Source: Maribacter ulvicola (GTDB lineage: Bacteria; Bacteroidota; Bacteroidia; Flavobacteriales; Flavobacteriaceae). From it: 64,000 bases of DNA. Positions 36,531 to 46,385 of the stretch are shown here, one piece after another. The translations under genes were made by a program, and so were the position numbers. How positions within the stretch are numbered: the stretch's first letter is position 1; the number at the start of each line of letters is the position of its first letter. The notes under the pieces are model-generated. The model did not search any database. It worked only from the letters and a program-made list of their open reading frames with translations, and had not been told where the DNA came from. The DNA lies in assembly GCF_900155985.1 (NCBI RefSeq), contig NZ_FTMA01000011.1, forward strand, positions 1 to 64,000. Reading direction: 5' to 3'.

Positions 36531-36896
36531 ATGAGAAAGATTGTTTTGCTTGCTGTTATTTGTGTTGTTATATTGTTTTCTTGTACAGATAGGGATGATG
36601 AAGTTAATCTAGTTAATATTCGCATTCAAAATAGCACGTCTCTTTTTTTTAGTGAAGTACGTATAGTAGAAAATGATACTGTTTATGAGCATGTTGAAGC
36701 AGGTGAATTTTCAGAATATAGGGAGTTTGAAAGGGCATATGCATATACAAAATTATCCATTCTTACAGATTCTACGAGTTTAAATTATGTACCTGTAGAG
36801 ATGTCAACCGATACGTTGCCAATAGGTTTTTATACGTATGAAATTTCGTTAGATGAGGAGAATAAGGTTGACATGACCTTTAGAATAGACAATTAA
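36531..36896 (+). CDS. small hypothetical lipoprotein
   Basis: 121 residues. A lipoprotein signal (about 1-18) ends in LFSC, followed by an acidic, beta-rich domain with no recognised motif. A predicted outer-membrane or periplasmic lipoprotein; function unknown. The converging THX gene ends 3 bases past its stop. Confidence 0.75.
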   Translation: MRKIVLLAVICVVILFSCTDRDDEVNLVNIRIQNSTSLFFSEVRIVENDTVYEHVEAGEFSEYREFERAYAYTKLSILTDSTSLNYVPVEMSTDTLPIGFYTYEISLDEENKVDMTFRIDN

Positions 36897-36898
36897 GT

Positions 36899-37027
36899 CT
36901 ACTTCTTTTTATTGATCTTAATTTTTTCCTCTACAGTAGGCCTTTTTTTTATTTTACGTGGTCTTCTGGCCCCGTAAGAATTATTAGATATTTTACCTTT
37001 TTTAGATTTCTTATCTCCCTTTCCCAT
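36899..37027 (-). CDS. 30S ribosomal protein THX
   Basis: A 42-codon ORF too short for routine cut-offs. The peptide begins MGKGDKKSKKGKISN and continues with NSYGARRPRK, followed by a lysine-rich tail. This closely follows the bTHX family, a tiny basic protein bound in the 30S head. The rest of the interval shows no competing frame. It is converging on the preceding lipoprotein gene and divergent from the UDG-like gene 84 bases away. Confidence 0.9.
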   Translation of the reverse strand: MGKGDKKSKKGKISNNSYGARRPRKIKKRPTVEEKIKINKKK

Positions 37028-37110
37028 AACTCTTTTTATTTGCTTTCTATTAAAGTTAGTAATTTAGAAATGATTTGTCTGTAAAATAGGCTCATGAGAA
37101 TAAAACACTA

Positions 37111-37779
37111 ATGCAAAAGAAATTTCAACATATACATCCATATGAACCTTTTATAAACGAATTTACTGAAAAATTGATAGTAGGTACATTACCGCCGCCG
37201 CGTTTTACCACGGGGAATTTAAAAGAAGGCGATGTCAATTTTTGTTATGGAAGTCGTGATGGACAACTGTGGACTATTTTAGATAGGATTTTTCTTTTAA
37301 ATTTAAAGTTTGAAACTACAGAAGAGGCCGTAAATCAACGCAAAATATTTTTAAAAGAAAGGAAGATAGGAGTTTGTGATATTGTGGCTTCCGCAGAAAG
37401 AGAAAAGATAGATGCTTCTGATATTGGAATGCAGCATATTCAATTACGAAATGTATTAGGGTATCTAGAAAGATATCCTAATGTAAATACCTTATTATTT
37501 ACAGGAGGCAACAGTAAAAATGGTCCAGAGTATTTTTTTAGAAAACATTTAAAGGAGCACAATGTAGTGTTGCATGTAATTTCTAATGATGTACCACGAA
37601 TACATGAATTTATACATCCTGTCACAAAAGCATCAATTAAAACGGTTTCTCTGATCGCTCCTTCTGGTGCTGCAAATAGGGCGGTGGGTAGTCTTGAAAG
37701 TTATAAGCGATTGAAACGGGAAAACCCTAGGTTTAATACAATAGATTTTAGGGTACTTCAGTATAAAAAATATTTTTGA
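37111..37779 (+). CDS. uracil-DNA glycosylase-superfamily-like protein
   Basis: 222 residues. The opening LIVGTLPPPRF and the segment RKIGVCDIVASAER, then LLFTGG, resemble the uracil-DNA/deoxyinosine glycosylase fold, in which a GTxP strand and a central beta sheet hold the base pocket. The match is by pattern only, and I cannot assign a substrate base. No signal peptide. Confidence 0.65.
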   Translation: MQKKFQHIHPYEPFINEFTEKLIVGTLPPPRFTTGNLKEGDVNFCYGSRDGQLWTILDRIFLLNLKFETTEEAVNQRKIFLKERKIGVCDIVASAEREKIDASDIGMQHIQLRNVLGYLERYPNVNTLLFTGGNSKNGPEYFFRKHLKEHNVVLHVISNDVPRIHEFIHPVTKASIKTVSLIAPSGAANRAVGSLESYKRLKRENPRFNTIDFRVLQYKKYF

Positions 37780-38073
37780 CCAAATTTTGGTTTTAAAGTT
37801 ATTTTAAACTAAAAAGAGCCCTGCCATTAAAACAAGACTCCTTTACGAGAACACTATATGAAAATGAATTTTTTATTTTTATTTACGTGATAAAAGTAGA
37901 AAAGTGGTGTTGTTTTATGGAATATTTGTTGTCAATAGACACAATTTTGTGGTATACTTCTATGAATATGACATTTTGCAATAATCATTCTTTAAATCCT
38001 CTAGGAATAGCGATATTTACTTTCGAATTTTAGCAAGTTTGCCGTAACAATTCGGTTTAAAGTTTTTAGATAT
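37780..38073. other. intergenic region before ppc
   Basis: 294 bases without a gene. It is AT-rich and holds no convincing ORF, hairpin or -33/-7 promoter pair. TACTTTCG near 38020 is one mismatch from TAnnTTTG. The region probably holds the ppc promoter. Confidence 0.5.
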
Positions 38074-40620
38074 ATGCAACAGAAAGAAAGGTTGGCAGAA
38101 TTCAAGAAATCTGTCCAAAATAAGTTTAACGTCTATAACAGTCTTTTTCTAAATCTACCCTATAAGAATATTGAGAATGTGGGTATGTTAATTCCGTTAT
38201 TACTGAACCAGTCTGAAAAAGGATTGAGTAACGGACTTAATCCAAAAGAGATTCTTGAAAACTTTTTTGAAAATTACGTAGAAACCAAATCAGAAAAGGA
38301 CCAGATAGACTTTATGTTTCGCATCATACAATATGTGGAGCGCCAAGTAGTACTTTATGATAGTGTTGAAGACGCTGCATTCCCAAAATTGCATAAGCAT
38401 TCAAGTTCATTGTCTTTAAAAGATTATTTTCAATTGGTAGAAAAGAATAAATCTTGGGATACTATTTGGGACAAGTTAAGTACATTCAGTGCTAGAATAG
38501 TGTTAACTGCACACCCAACTCAATTTTATACTCCTGCGGTTTTAGATATTATAACTAACCTTAGAACTTTAATTTTAGAAGATAAAATTGATGAGATTGA
38601 TGTTGGCTTACAACAATTAGGGCTAACCTCTTTAATCAATGCCAAAAAACCTACCCCTTTAGATGAGGCAAAAAATATTATATATACGCTAAGACATGTG
38701 TACTATGATGCTATAGGTGATATGTACGCATATATTAAAGAAAGTACAGGTTCTAGGCAATTTGAAAATCATGATATTGTAAAATTAGGCTTTTGGCCTG
38801 GTGGTGACCGTGATGGTAACCCGTTCGTAACCTCGGCTATTACTAAAGATGTAATGAACGAGCTTCGTTTAACCCTAATGAAGTGTTATTATAATGATTT
38901 AAAAGGTTTGGTTCATAAACTTACCTTTAAAGATGTGCAAGAGCCTTTGCAGAAATTGAGATCAAACCTGTACACTGCTATGTTTGATAGTTCTAAAGAT
39001 ATTGGGTATGAGGATCTCATTGTTCCTTTAGAAGAAATTAGGTTGATTCTTATTGAAAAGTATCAAAGTCTTTACCTAAAAGATTTAGAGAATTTTATAG
39101 ATAAAGTGAAAATTTTTAAAGTACACTTTGCAACTATAGATATACGTCAAGACCACAGTATGCATACCAAGGTTATGGTTGAGGTTTTGAAAAAGAATGG
39201 ATTAATTAAAGAAGAGCTTAACGAATTGTCTGAAGAGAAATTAATTGATATTCTTTTACATGAGAATTTACAATTAGTGGCTAATGATTATAAAGAAGAT
39301 ATTGTAAAAGATACCATCAAAAATATACTTCAATTACAGACCATACAAGAGAAGAACGGTGAAGAAGGATGTAATAGATATATCATTAGTAATTCTGAGG
39401 ATAAGTACTCTATTCTTTTTGTTTATGCATTGTTTAGATGGTGTGGTTGGGCAGATAAGAAAATTACCTTTGATATTGTGCCGTTGTTTGAAACCATGAA
39501 CGGTATGGACACTGCTCAAGATACTATGCAGTTCTTATTCAATTTACCTGAATACAAAGCGCATTTAGAAAATAGGAATATGAAGCAGACTATAATGCTT
39601 GGCTTCTCTGACGGAACTAAAGATGGAGGTTACCTAAAAGCGAACTGGTCTATCTTGAAAACTAAAGAGGAACTTTCAGAGGTGTGTGATGAGCATGGAA
39701 TAGCGGCTGTATTCTTTGATGGTAGAGGAGGTCCGCCAGCAAGAGGTGGTGGTAAAACACATCGTTTTTATGCGGCACAGACGAATAAGGTTGCTAATAA
39801 CGAAATACAACTTACTATACAAGGGCAGACAATTACCAGTACATACGGAACAAAAGAACAATTTATTTATAATAGCGAGCAGTTGTTGACAGCAGGTTTG
39901 TCTAACACTATTCTAGAAAAGGAAATTGTTATTTCTGATGCAGATAGAGAATTGATCGAAGAATTATCCGAGCTTAGTTTCAAGAAATATGATGATTTAA
40001 AACATCATGATAAGTTCATGCCTTATTTAGAGAATATGAGTACTCTTAAATATTATACCAAGGCAAATATTGGAAGTAGACCAGGTAAAAGAGGTAACAA
40101 AGCTAAATTAGAATTATCAGATTTAAGGGCTATTTCATTCGTAGGATCTTGGAGTCAATTAAAGCAAAATGTACCAGGTTATTACGGTATTGGTACAGCT
40201 TTAAAGAAGCTAGAAGATGATGGTAGATTTGAAGAGGCTAAAAGAATATATCAAGAAGTACCTTTCTTTCAAGCTTTAATGATGAATAGTATGATGAGTC
40301 TTACCAAATGTTATTTTGAGTTGACTAGCTATATGAAAGAGGATGAGGAATATGGTGCATTTTGGGAAATTCTTCATGCTGAGTATAAGTTATCTAAGGC
40401 TATGTTGTTAAAACTTTCTGGTATGGAAATTTTAATGTCTAAAGAAGCAATCTCAAGAGAATCCATTAAAATACGTGAGAATATTGTATTACCGTTATTA
40501 GTGATACAACAATACGCATTACAGAGAATTGGCGAAGGTACAACGTATAGGGAACTGTATGAGAAAATTGTTACAAGATCTCTTTATGGGAATATTAATG
40601 CCAGTAGAAACTCGGCATAG
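38074..40620 (+). CDS. ppc: phosphoenolpyruvate carboxylase
   Basis: 848 residues. Ppc carboxylates PEP to oxaloacetate, replenishing the TCA cycle. The catalytic His-147 lies in LTAHPTQ, the GRGGPPARGGG motif near residue 553, and the conserved C-terminal ILMSKEAI region is present. The start ATG is preceded by about 290 bases of non-coding sequence. A bidirectional terminator follows. Confidence 0.97.
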   Translation: MQQKERLAEFKKSVQNKFNVYNSLFLNLPYKNIENVGMLIPLLLNQSEKGLSNGLNPKEILENFFENYVETKSEKDQIDFMFRIIQYVERQVVLYDSVEDAAFPKLHKHSSSLSLKDYFQLVEKNKSWDTIWDKLSTFSARIVLTAHPTQFYTPAVLDIITNLRTLILEDKIDEIDVGLQQLGLTSLINAKKPTPLDEAKNIIYTLRHVYYDAIGDMYAYIKESTGSRQFENHDIVKLGFWPGGDRDGNPFVTSAITKDVMNELRLTLMKCYYNDLKGLVHKLTFKDVQEPLQKLRSNLYTAMFDSSKDIGYEDLIVPLEEIRLILIEKYQSLYLKDLENFIDKVKIFKVHFATIDIRQDHSMHTKVMVEVLKKNGLIKEELNELSEEKLIDILLHENLQLVANDYKEDIVKDTIKNILQLQTIQEKNGEEGCNRYIISNSEDKYSILFVYALFRWCGWADKKITFDIVPLFETMNGMDTAQDTMQFLFNLPEYKAHLENRNMKQTIMLGFSDGTKDGGYLKANWSILKTKEELSEVCDEHGIAAVFFDGRGGPPARGGGKTHRFYAAQTNKVANNEIQLTIQGQTITSTYGTKEQFIYNSEQLLTAGLSNTILEKEIVISDADRELIEELSELSFKKYDDLKHHDKFMPYLENMSTLKYYTKANIGSRPGKRGNKAKLELSDLRAISFVGSWSQLKQNVPGYYGIGTALKKLEDDGRFEEAKRIYQEVPFFQALMMNSMMSLTKCYFELTSYMKEDEEYGAFWEILHAEYKLSKAMLLKLSGMEILMSKEAISRESIKIRENIVLPLLVIQQYALQRIGEGTTYRELYEKIVTRSLYGNINASRNSA

Positions 40621-40643
40621 AACAACTCTAAAATTATCAAAAC

Positions 40644-40678
40644 AAAAAGCCCGATTCCATTTAGAATCGGGCTTTTTG
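40644..40678. terminator. bidirectional terminator after ppc
   Basis: AAAAAGCCCGATTC pairs with GAATCGGGCTTTTT around a 6-base loop. It lies between ppc and a small leftward ORF. Confidence 0.92.
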
Positions 40679-40699
40679 TTTTGTAGCTAAAATAGCATG

Positions 40700-40843
40700 C
40701 TACTTTTTGTTTTGTTGATTTTTAATAGTCTCTTTATCAATATCAAATTTGTTCGTCTCTACATTAGTATTCCCAGTTGGGTTTGTAGGGTTGTTCTGTT
40801 CTACTTTTCTTTTAAACTTTTTATTATCTTTTATAATTCCCAT
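40700..40843 (-). CDS. small basic hypothetical protein
   Basis: A 47-codon ORF. The peptide starts MGIIKDNKKFKRKVEQNN and ends NQQNKK; it is hydrophilic, lysine and asparagine rich. It uses ordinary codons and ends 22 bases before a bidirectional terminator. The opposite-strand frame here is hydrophobic and irregular and looks like its shadow. Function unknown. Confidence 0.5.
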   Translation of the reverse strand: MGIIKDNKKFKRKVEQNNPTNPTGNTNVETNKFDIDKETIKNQQNKK

Positions 40844-40942
40844 AGTATCTATTTTTTTAAGGTTCAACAAAAAGATACCAAATAGAAGCCAAGAACTCCG
40901 TTAATAGGCTGATAAAGCTTTGTTATGGAATGTTAAACCGCT

Positions 40943-42442
40943 CTACTCATTTATATCATTACTTAGTAGCGTATAGAATACTTTAATACCATAAGCAATC
41001 TGCCCAATTTTTAAATTTTCATTGGGACTATGTTGATTATTGTCTGCATTTACCAAAGGGATAATAAATGCCGGAATCTTCAATTCATTTATAAAAGGAG
41101 AAATAGGTACGGTACCGCCCATTATTCTTATTTGAACAGGTTTTTCCCTTAATGTAGTTTCCATTGTCTTTACAATACTATTCCCAAACGGATTATTTAA
41201 ATTGGTACGGAACGCATCTGTAACTGTACCTTCTTTAATAGTAACGATTTTATCGTACTTTAAACGGTCTTCCATAGTTGGTGCTGTATCCATAACATGA
41301 AAGCCTTGATTTTTAATGTGATCTTTTACTAGTTTTTTAAGTCTGGTACCATCAGATTCTGGGACTAATCTTAAATCTAACTCTGCAGTTGCGGTCGCTG
41401 GTACTATAGTTCTAGCTTGCTCACCGATCCATCCAGAACTTAACCCGCGAATATTCAATGAAGGATATTGTAGCGCTTCTTGGTAAAAACTACCTACTTT
41501 TTCAGCTTTGGATATGGCTAGGTTTTTATTGATCTCTTCAATGCTATCTGGCACACTTTTTAGCACTTCTAGTGTTGCTTCGTCCAAGGTAATTCCGTCA
41601 TAATATCCTTTTATTAAAACCTTTCCATCAACATCTTTCATGGTGGCTAGAAGTTGCGCTAATTGAAATCCAGGGTTTGGTGCGTAATTACCATAATGAC
41701 CACTATGCTGAGGTTTAATTGGTCCGTGAGTTGTTATTGACAATGTTGTAATTCCTCTGCAACCATAAACTATCGTTGGCTTTCCGGAAACATGAACCGG
41801 ACCATCATTGATAACTAAGAAGTCAGCTTTTAACAAATCTTTGTAAGTACGAACCGCTTGTGGTAAAGGAGCGCTACTTTTTTCTTCTTCACTATCTAAA
41901 ATGACTTTTACATTATAGGGGATGTCAATATTATCTTTTTTAAGTGCATCAATAGCATTTAAGAACATTATGATAGGTCCTTTGTCATCAGATGTAGATC
42001 TGCCAAATAGTCGCCAATCATAATTGATATCATCTTCTAAATCTGAAAATGCTTCCTTTTTCCACCCGTCATCAGTTTTTGACTTAAGAACTACTTTGTA
42101 TGGGTCATTTTGGTCCCATTTTTTAGCATCAACAGATTGTCCGTCTAAATGCATATAGAATAAAATGGTGGGTTTATTGTCATCCATTGGTAGGGCTGCA
42201 AAAAATAGAGGTAGACCATTCGTTTCTAAAATGGTGCTGTTAAAGCCGCGTTCCGTGAATTTCTTTCTAAGCCAAAAAAGATTGGAATCAATATCATCTG
42301 CGTTTAAGGCATCATTAGGTATTGCTACAAATTCTCTTAACTCTACAATGGCATTTGCAACTTTAGATTTTATTAGAATAGAGTCTTGAGCGTAGCCAGA
42401 ATAAAGGGATATAATTAATAGAAAGGAAAGTAATTTTCTCAT
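40943..42442 (-). CDS. secreted M20/M28-type metallopeptidase
   Basis: 499 residues. A signal peptide covers about 1-18. The M20 dinuclear zinc motifs are recognisable: YMHLDGQ, STSDDKGP, LDSEEEKSS and NDGPVH, and the C-terminal MGGTVPI-PLVNADNNQHS stretch. A dimerisation domain occupies about 210-330. It probably cleaves dipeptides or small peptides outside the cytoplasm. It stands alone downstream of the trp-operon end. Confidence 0.9.
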   Translation of the reverse strand: MRKLLSFLLIISLYSGYAQDSILIKSKVANAIVELREFVAIPNDALNADDIDSNLFWLRKKFTERGFNSTILETNGLPLFFAALPMDDNKPTILFYMHLDGQSVDAKKWDQNDPYKVVLKSKTDDGWKKEAFSDLEDDINYDWRLFGRSTSDDKGPIIMFLNAIDALKKDNIDIPYNVKVILDSEEEKSSAPLPQAVRTYKDLLKADFLVINDGPVHVSGKPTIVYGCRGITTLSITTHGPIKPQHSGHYGNYAPNPGFQLAQLLATMKDVDGKVLIKGYYDGITLDEATLEVLKSVPDSIEEINKNLAISKAEKVGSFYQEALQYPSLNIRGLSSGWIGEQARTIVPATATAELDLRLVPESDGTRLKKLVKDHIKNQGFHVMDTAPTMEDRLKYDKIVTIKEGTVTDAFRTNLNNPFGNSIVKTMETTLREKPVQIRIMGGTVPISPFINELKIPAFIIPLVNADNNQHSPNENLKIGQIAYGIKVFYTLLSNDINE

Positions 42443-42636
42443 GTTAGTTCTCGTAGATATATTCTCTAAATGTAAGCAATATGTAGGGAATTGAACATGA
42501 AATAGAAAATGGCAAATGTTAAGATTTTCTATATAAAATAGTAAGTCTTTTTAGAGTTGAATTTAGAGCTTGGTTTTATTGTTCTGTTAAGATAATGGCA
42601 GTTAGCTAGGTGTATTGAAATTATATTAATATTAAA

Positions 42637-42666
42637 AAAGAGGTTATCGAATATGACAACCTCTTT
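42637..42666 (-). terminator. terminator at the end of the trp operon
   Basis: On the minus strand AAAGAGGTTGTC pairs with GATAACCTCTTT (one mismatch), followed by TTTAATA. It lies 73 bases past the stop of the small membrane gene that closes the trp operon. Confidence 0.82.
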
Positions 42667-42739
42667 AGGGTATAATATCAATACAAAGAATCAATTTTTA
42701 TTTACTTCATGTAAATGTCTTGTAATTCATACCGTCAGT

Positions 42740-42970
42740 TTAACTGCTGGATTTGTAATTGAAAATTTTCATGAATATAAAACGTATTAAAAGTATAAAC
42801 GGAAAGCCATGGAATACAACATCAAACCAATCCATGAAGACCATTCCCTTGGCTCCACCTAGGATCCATTTTAGTTTACCCCAAATATGGGGTTCAGGAA
42901 AGAATGGTGCCAATCCTAGGGTTAGGCAAAGTAAAATAATCAATTTCCAATTACTTAAAAACTCTTTCAA
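42740..42970 (-). CDS. small two-helix membrane protein coupled to trpA
   Basis: 76 residues from a TTG start at 42970; the trpA stop lies one base upstream (TAA, T, TTG). Two hydrophobic helices, about 8-23 and 54-69, surround a PHIWGKLKWILGGAKGM loop. I recall similar unannotated proteins in Bacteroidota but no function. Because no terminator separates it from trpA, it is the last gene of the trp transcript. Confidence 0.75.
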   Translation of the reverse strand: MKEFLSNWKLIILLCLTLGLAPFFPEPHIWGKLKWILGGAKGMVFMDWFDVVFHGFPFILLIRFIFMKIFNYKSSS

Positions 42971-42971
42971 A

Positions 42972-43736
42972 TTAACGTATTAAATTCACGAAATCAGCAG
43001 TTTTACCAGTTCCATTAGCTGTTAGGTGCTTAATAAAAGCAGAACCAATAATAGCACCTTTAGCAGTTTTGGTTGCTTGCTTAAACGTTTCCTTGTCCTT
43101 AATACCGAAACCTACAATTTGTGGTGTGTTTAGATTCATTGCGGCTATGCGTTCAAAATAACTTTCTTGCTCCTGGCCAAAACCAGATTTAGAACCAGTA
43201 ACACTTGCAGAACTTACCATATAAATAAATCCGTTAGATGCATCATCAATTTTACGTATACGAGCTTCGCTAGTTTGTGGGGTTATTAGAAATACATTTA
43301 GGAGTCCGTATTTCCTGAAAATAGCTTCATAATCTTCTTGGTATATATCTAATGGAAGATCAGGTAAAATGAGTCCGTCAATACCAATTTCTTGACATTT
43401 TTTACAGAATGCCTCAACACCATATTGCAACATCGGGTTAAAATATCCCATGATGATTAAAGGGATAGAAACCGTTTTACGAATATCTTTTAATTGATTA
43501 AAAAGTACTTCGGTAGTCATTCCGTTTTTCAATGCAGCGGTAGAACTTTCTTGAATTGTTGGTCCGTCTGCTAAAGGATCACTGAAGGGTAATCCTATTT
43601 CAATCATATCTACACCGTTCTTTTCTAGATCTTCAATGATTTTAACTGTTTCGTTCAGTGTTGGATACCCTGCTGTAAAATATATAGATAGAAGTTTTTT
43701 GTCTTCTTGTAATTTCGAGGTAATTCTATTGCTCAT
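42972..43736 (-). CDS. trpA: tryptophan synthase alpha chain
   Basis: 254 residues. It cleaves indole-3-glycerol phosphate to indole, which passes to TrpB. The catalytic Glu and Asp are in MIEIGLPFSDPLADGPTIQ. It is followed by the small membrane protein and preceded by trpB (6 bases). Confidence 0.97.
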   Translation of the reverse strand: MSNRITSKLQEDKKLLSIYFTAGYPTLNETVKIIEDLEKNGVDMIEIGLPFSDPLADGPTIQESSTAALKNGMTTEVLFNQLKDIRKTVSIPLIIMGYFNPMLQYGVEAFCKKCQEIGIDGLILPDLPLDIYQEDYEAIFRKYGLLNVFLITPQTSEARIRKIDDASNGFIYMVSSASVTGSKSGFGQEQESYFERIAAMNLNTPQIVGFGIKDKETFKQATKTAKGAIIGSAFIKHLTANGTGKTADFVNLIR

Positions 43737-43742
43737 AGTGGT

Positions 43743-44927
43743 TTATGCTAGCTTAAAATAATCAATATAAGTGTTCAAATCTTTATCTCCGCGGCCAGAA
43801 AGGCTAATGACGACAACATCATCTTTCTTGAATTTTTTATGTTCAAAAATCGCAAATGCGTGTCCCGTTTCAATAGCAGGAATAATACCTTCTAGTTGCG
43901 ATAATTCTAAACCTGCCGCCATGGCTTCATCATCTGTAGCAGAATAAAATTCTGCACGACCAGATTTGTAAAGATGTGAATGCATGGGGCCAACGCCTGG
44001 GTAGTCTAATCCAGCGGAAATAGAGTAGGGCTCTGTAATTTGACCGTCTGTTGTTTGCATTAACATGGTTTTACAACCGTGAATAATACCTACTTTACCA
44101 AGTGCCGATGTTGCGGCACTCTCTCCAGAATTTACTCCTTTACCAGCGGCTTCAACGGCAATAATACCAACCTCAGGTTCATGTAAGAAGTGATAGTACG
44201 TGCCTGCGGCATTACTACCGCCACCAATACAAGCTACCACATAATCAGGATTTTCGCGTCCTTCTTTTTCTTTCAATTGCCATTTTATCTCTTCGGATAT
44301 CACAGACTGAAAACGAGTTACCATATCTGGATAAGGATGTGGGCCAATAGCAGATCCAATAATGTAATGCGTATCTACAGGATTATTGATCCAATCTCTT
44401 ATAGCTTCATTTGTAGCATCTTTTAATGTTCTACTACCGGATTTTGCAGGTCTTACTTCTGCACCTAACATTTTCATCCGCGCTACATTGGGTGCTTGAC
44501 GGGCAATGTCAATTTCACCCATGTATACGATACATTCCATACCCATTAAAGCACAAACGGTAGCCGTAGCAACACCATGCTGGCCTGCGCCGGTCTCGGC
44601 AATAATTCTGGTTTTGCCCAATTTTTGAGCCATTAGAATTTGACCAATGGTGTTATTTACTTTGTGAGCACCTGTGTGGTTTAGATCCTCTCTTTTTAAA
44701 TATATTTTGCACCCGTGCTTTTCAGAAAGACGTTTAGCAAAATATAGCGGAGAAGGTCTACCAACGTAGTCTTTTAAAAGCTGATTGAATTCTTTCTGAA
44801 AAGAATCTTCATACATCAGTTTTATATAATTTTGGCGTAGCTCCTCTACATTTGGGTACAACATTTCAGGTATATAGGCACCGCCAAATTCCCCGTAGTA
44901 TCCTTTTTCGTCAGCATTATAATTCAT
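43743..44927 (-). CDS. trpB: tryptophan synthase beta chain
   Basis: 394 residues. A PLP enzyme making tryptophan from indole and serine. The PLP lysine lies in [11 protein letters not shown] and the phosphate loop is GGGSNAAG. The start overlaps the trpF stop by four bases (ATGA). Confidence 0.98.
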   Translation of the reverse strand: MNYNADEKGYYGEFGGAYIPEMLYPNVEELRQNYIKLMYEDSFQKEFNQLLKDYVGRPSPLYFAKRLSEKHGCKIYLKREDLNHTGAHKVNNTIGQILMAQKLGKTRIIAETGAGQHGVATATVCALMGMECIVYMGEIDIARQAPNVARMKMLGAEVRPAKSGSRTLKDATNEAIRDWINNPVDTHYIIGSAIGPHPYPDMVTRFQSVISEEIKWQLKEKEGRENPDYVVACIGGGSNAAGTYYHFLHEPEVGIIAVEAAGKGVNSGESAATSALGKVGIIHGCKTMLMQTTDGQITEPYSISAGLDYPGVGPMHSHLYKSGRAEFYSATDDEAMAAGLELSQLEGIIPAIETGHAFAIFEHKKFKKDDVVVISLSGRGDKDLNTYIDYFKLA

Positions 44928-45550
44928 AGCGCTTCTTTAAACTTTTGTAATTCTTTAATATTTTTTAAACCTGGTTCTATTTCAAAAGAGCTATTGACAT
45001 CAATGGCATAGCAATATTTAGATTCAGGTGTTTTTGCAAACTCATTAATCTTTTCCAGATTATTTAGCCCAATACCACCGCTTAGAAAGAATGGTTTGGT
45101 AGAAGAATACTTTTTAAGAACAGACCAATTAAATGTATATCCATTTCCTCCAGGTAACTTTCCCTTAGTATCAAAAAGGAAATAGTTGCACACATTTTCA
45201 TAGGGCGTTAAAACATCAAAGTCGAATTCCTCTTTAATAGAGAATACTTTTATAATGTCGACTTTATGATTTAGTTTTTTTAGTTCTGCTGCAATTTTTA
45301 TGCAATATTCTGGAGTTTCATGGCCGTGTAATTGTAAGCCTTGTAATTGATGTTCGTTAACCATGCTAATAACATAATCAATATTGGCATCAACAAAAAC
45401 GCCTACTTTACTTATGGAATTAGGTAGTTCAGGGATTTTACCTTCAAAAAACCGAGAAGAAGGCTCCCAGAAAATAAAGCCCAAATAGTCTGGTCGCAAT
45501 TGTGCAACTTCAGTCATATTCAGTTTCATTCCACAAATTTTAAGCTTCAT
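44924..45550 (-). CDS. trpF: phosphoribosylanthranilate isomerase
   Basis: 208 residues. Motifs KICGM at the start (general base Cys), QLHGHE and FFLSGGIGL. It converts PRA to CdRP. The start overlaps the trpC stop by one base (TAATG), and the stop overlaps trpB. Confidence 0.96.
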   Translation of the reverse strand: MKLKICGMKLNMTEVAQLRPDYLGFIFWEPSSRFFEGKIPELPNSISKVGVFVDANIDYVISMVNEHQLQGLQLHGHETPEYCIKIAAELKKLNHKVDIIKVFSIKEEFDFDVLTPYENVCNYFLFDTKGKLPGGNGYTFNWSVLKKYSSTKPFFLSGGIGLNNLEKINEFAKTPESKYCYAIDVNSSFEIEPGLKNIKELQKFKEAL

Positions 45551-46335
45551 TACTTCTTAAGGTTTTTAATGAATTCAATAGCAATTTTACCAGGGTTATC
45601 GGTCTTCATAAAATTCTCTCCAATTAAAAAGCCTTCATAACCGTATGGTTTTAATTCTTTAATAGCTTCAATAGAACTAATACCGCTTTCAGATACCTTT
45701 ACAAAATCATCTGGAATCAGTGTTGATAAGGATTTGCTAGTTTCTAAACTGACCTCAAAAGTCTTAAGGTTTCTATTGTTTACACCTAACATATCTAAAC
45801 TTGGCATAATAGATTTATGTAGTTCTTCTTCATTATGTACTTCTAATAGTACATCTAAACCCAAGTTTTTAGCTAGTTCAGAGTAGGTTTTAATTTCCTG
45901 TTTTGTTAGAATAGCTGCAATGAGTAAGATTACATCTGCACCGTGCGCTTTGGCTTCAATTATTTGATATTCACTTATGATAAACTCTTTACGTAACAAC
46001 GGAAGTTTAACCGATGCACGTGCTAAGATTAGGTCTTCAATAGAGCCGCCAAAGTATTTAATGTCTGTAAGAACACTCATGCCGCAAACTCCAGCTTTTT
46101 CATAACCTTTGGCAACTTGCCCAACATTTGCATTTTGGTTAATGCTTTTTTTTGATGGAGATCTGCGTTTAAATTCAGATATAATTCCCGTATCGCTATT
46201 TTTAAGTGCTTGAGCCAAAGAGTTCGTTTTCCTTTCATAAAGCACAGAAGCCTCATGATGAGAAACCGGAATAATCGATTTTTTCAACTCGACCTCTTTA
46301 CGTTTATCGGCTACTATTTTATCTAGAATGTTCAT
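45550..46335 (-). CDS. trpC: indole-3-glycerol phosphate synthase
   Basis: 261 residues. Motifs SEFKRRSPSK (substrate Lys), LLRKEFIISEYQI, LGVNNRNLKTF and VSESGI identify the enzyme. It closes the indole ring. A 50-base gap separates it from trpD. Confidence 0.97.
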   Translation of the reverse strand: MNILDKIVADKRKEVELKKSIIPVSHHEASVLYERKTNSLAQALKNSDTGIISEFKRRSPSKKSINQNANVGQVAKGYEKAGVCGMSVLTDIKYFGGSIEDLILARASVKLPLLRKEFIISEYQIIEAKAHGADVILLIAAILTKQEIKTYSELAKNLGLDVLLEVHNEEELHKSIMPSLDMLGVNNRNLKTFEVSLETSKSLSTLIPDDFVKVSESGISSIEAIKELKPYGYEGFLIGENFMKTDNPGKIAIEFIKNLKK

Positions 46336-46385
46336 GAAATCTATCTTTTTTATAACATCGTTAATTCGTGGACAAAGCTTTTTTT

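Noticed and set aside
40697-40885. 62-codon hydrophobic frame on the plus strand
   Set aside because: It runs antisense to the lysine-rich 47-codon ORF and next to the ppc terminator; the irregular hydrophobic product looks like a shadow.
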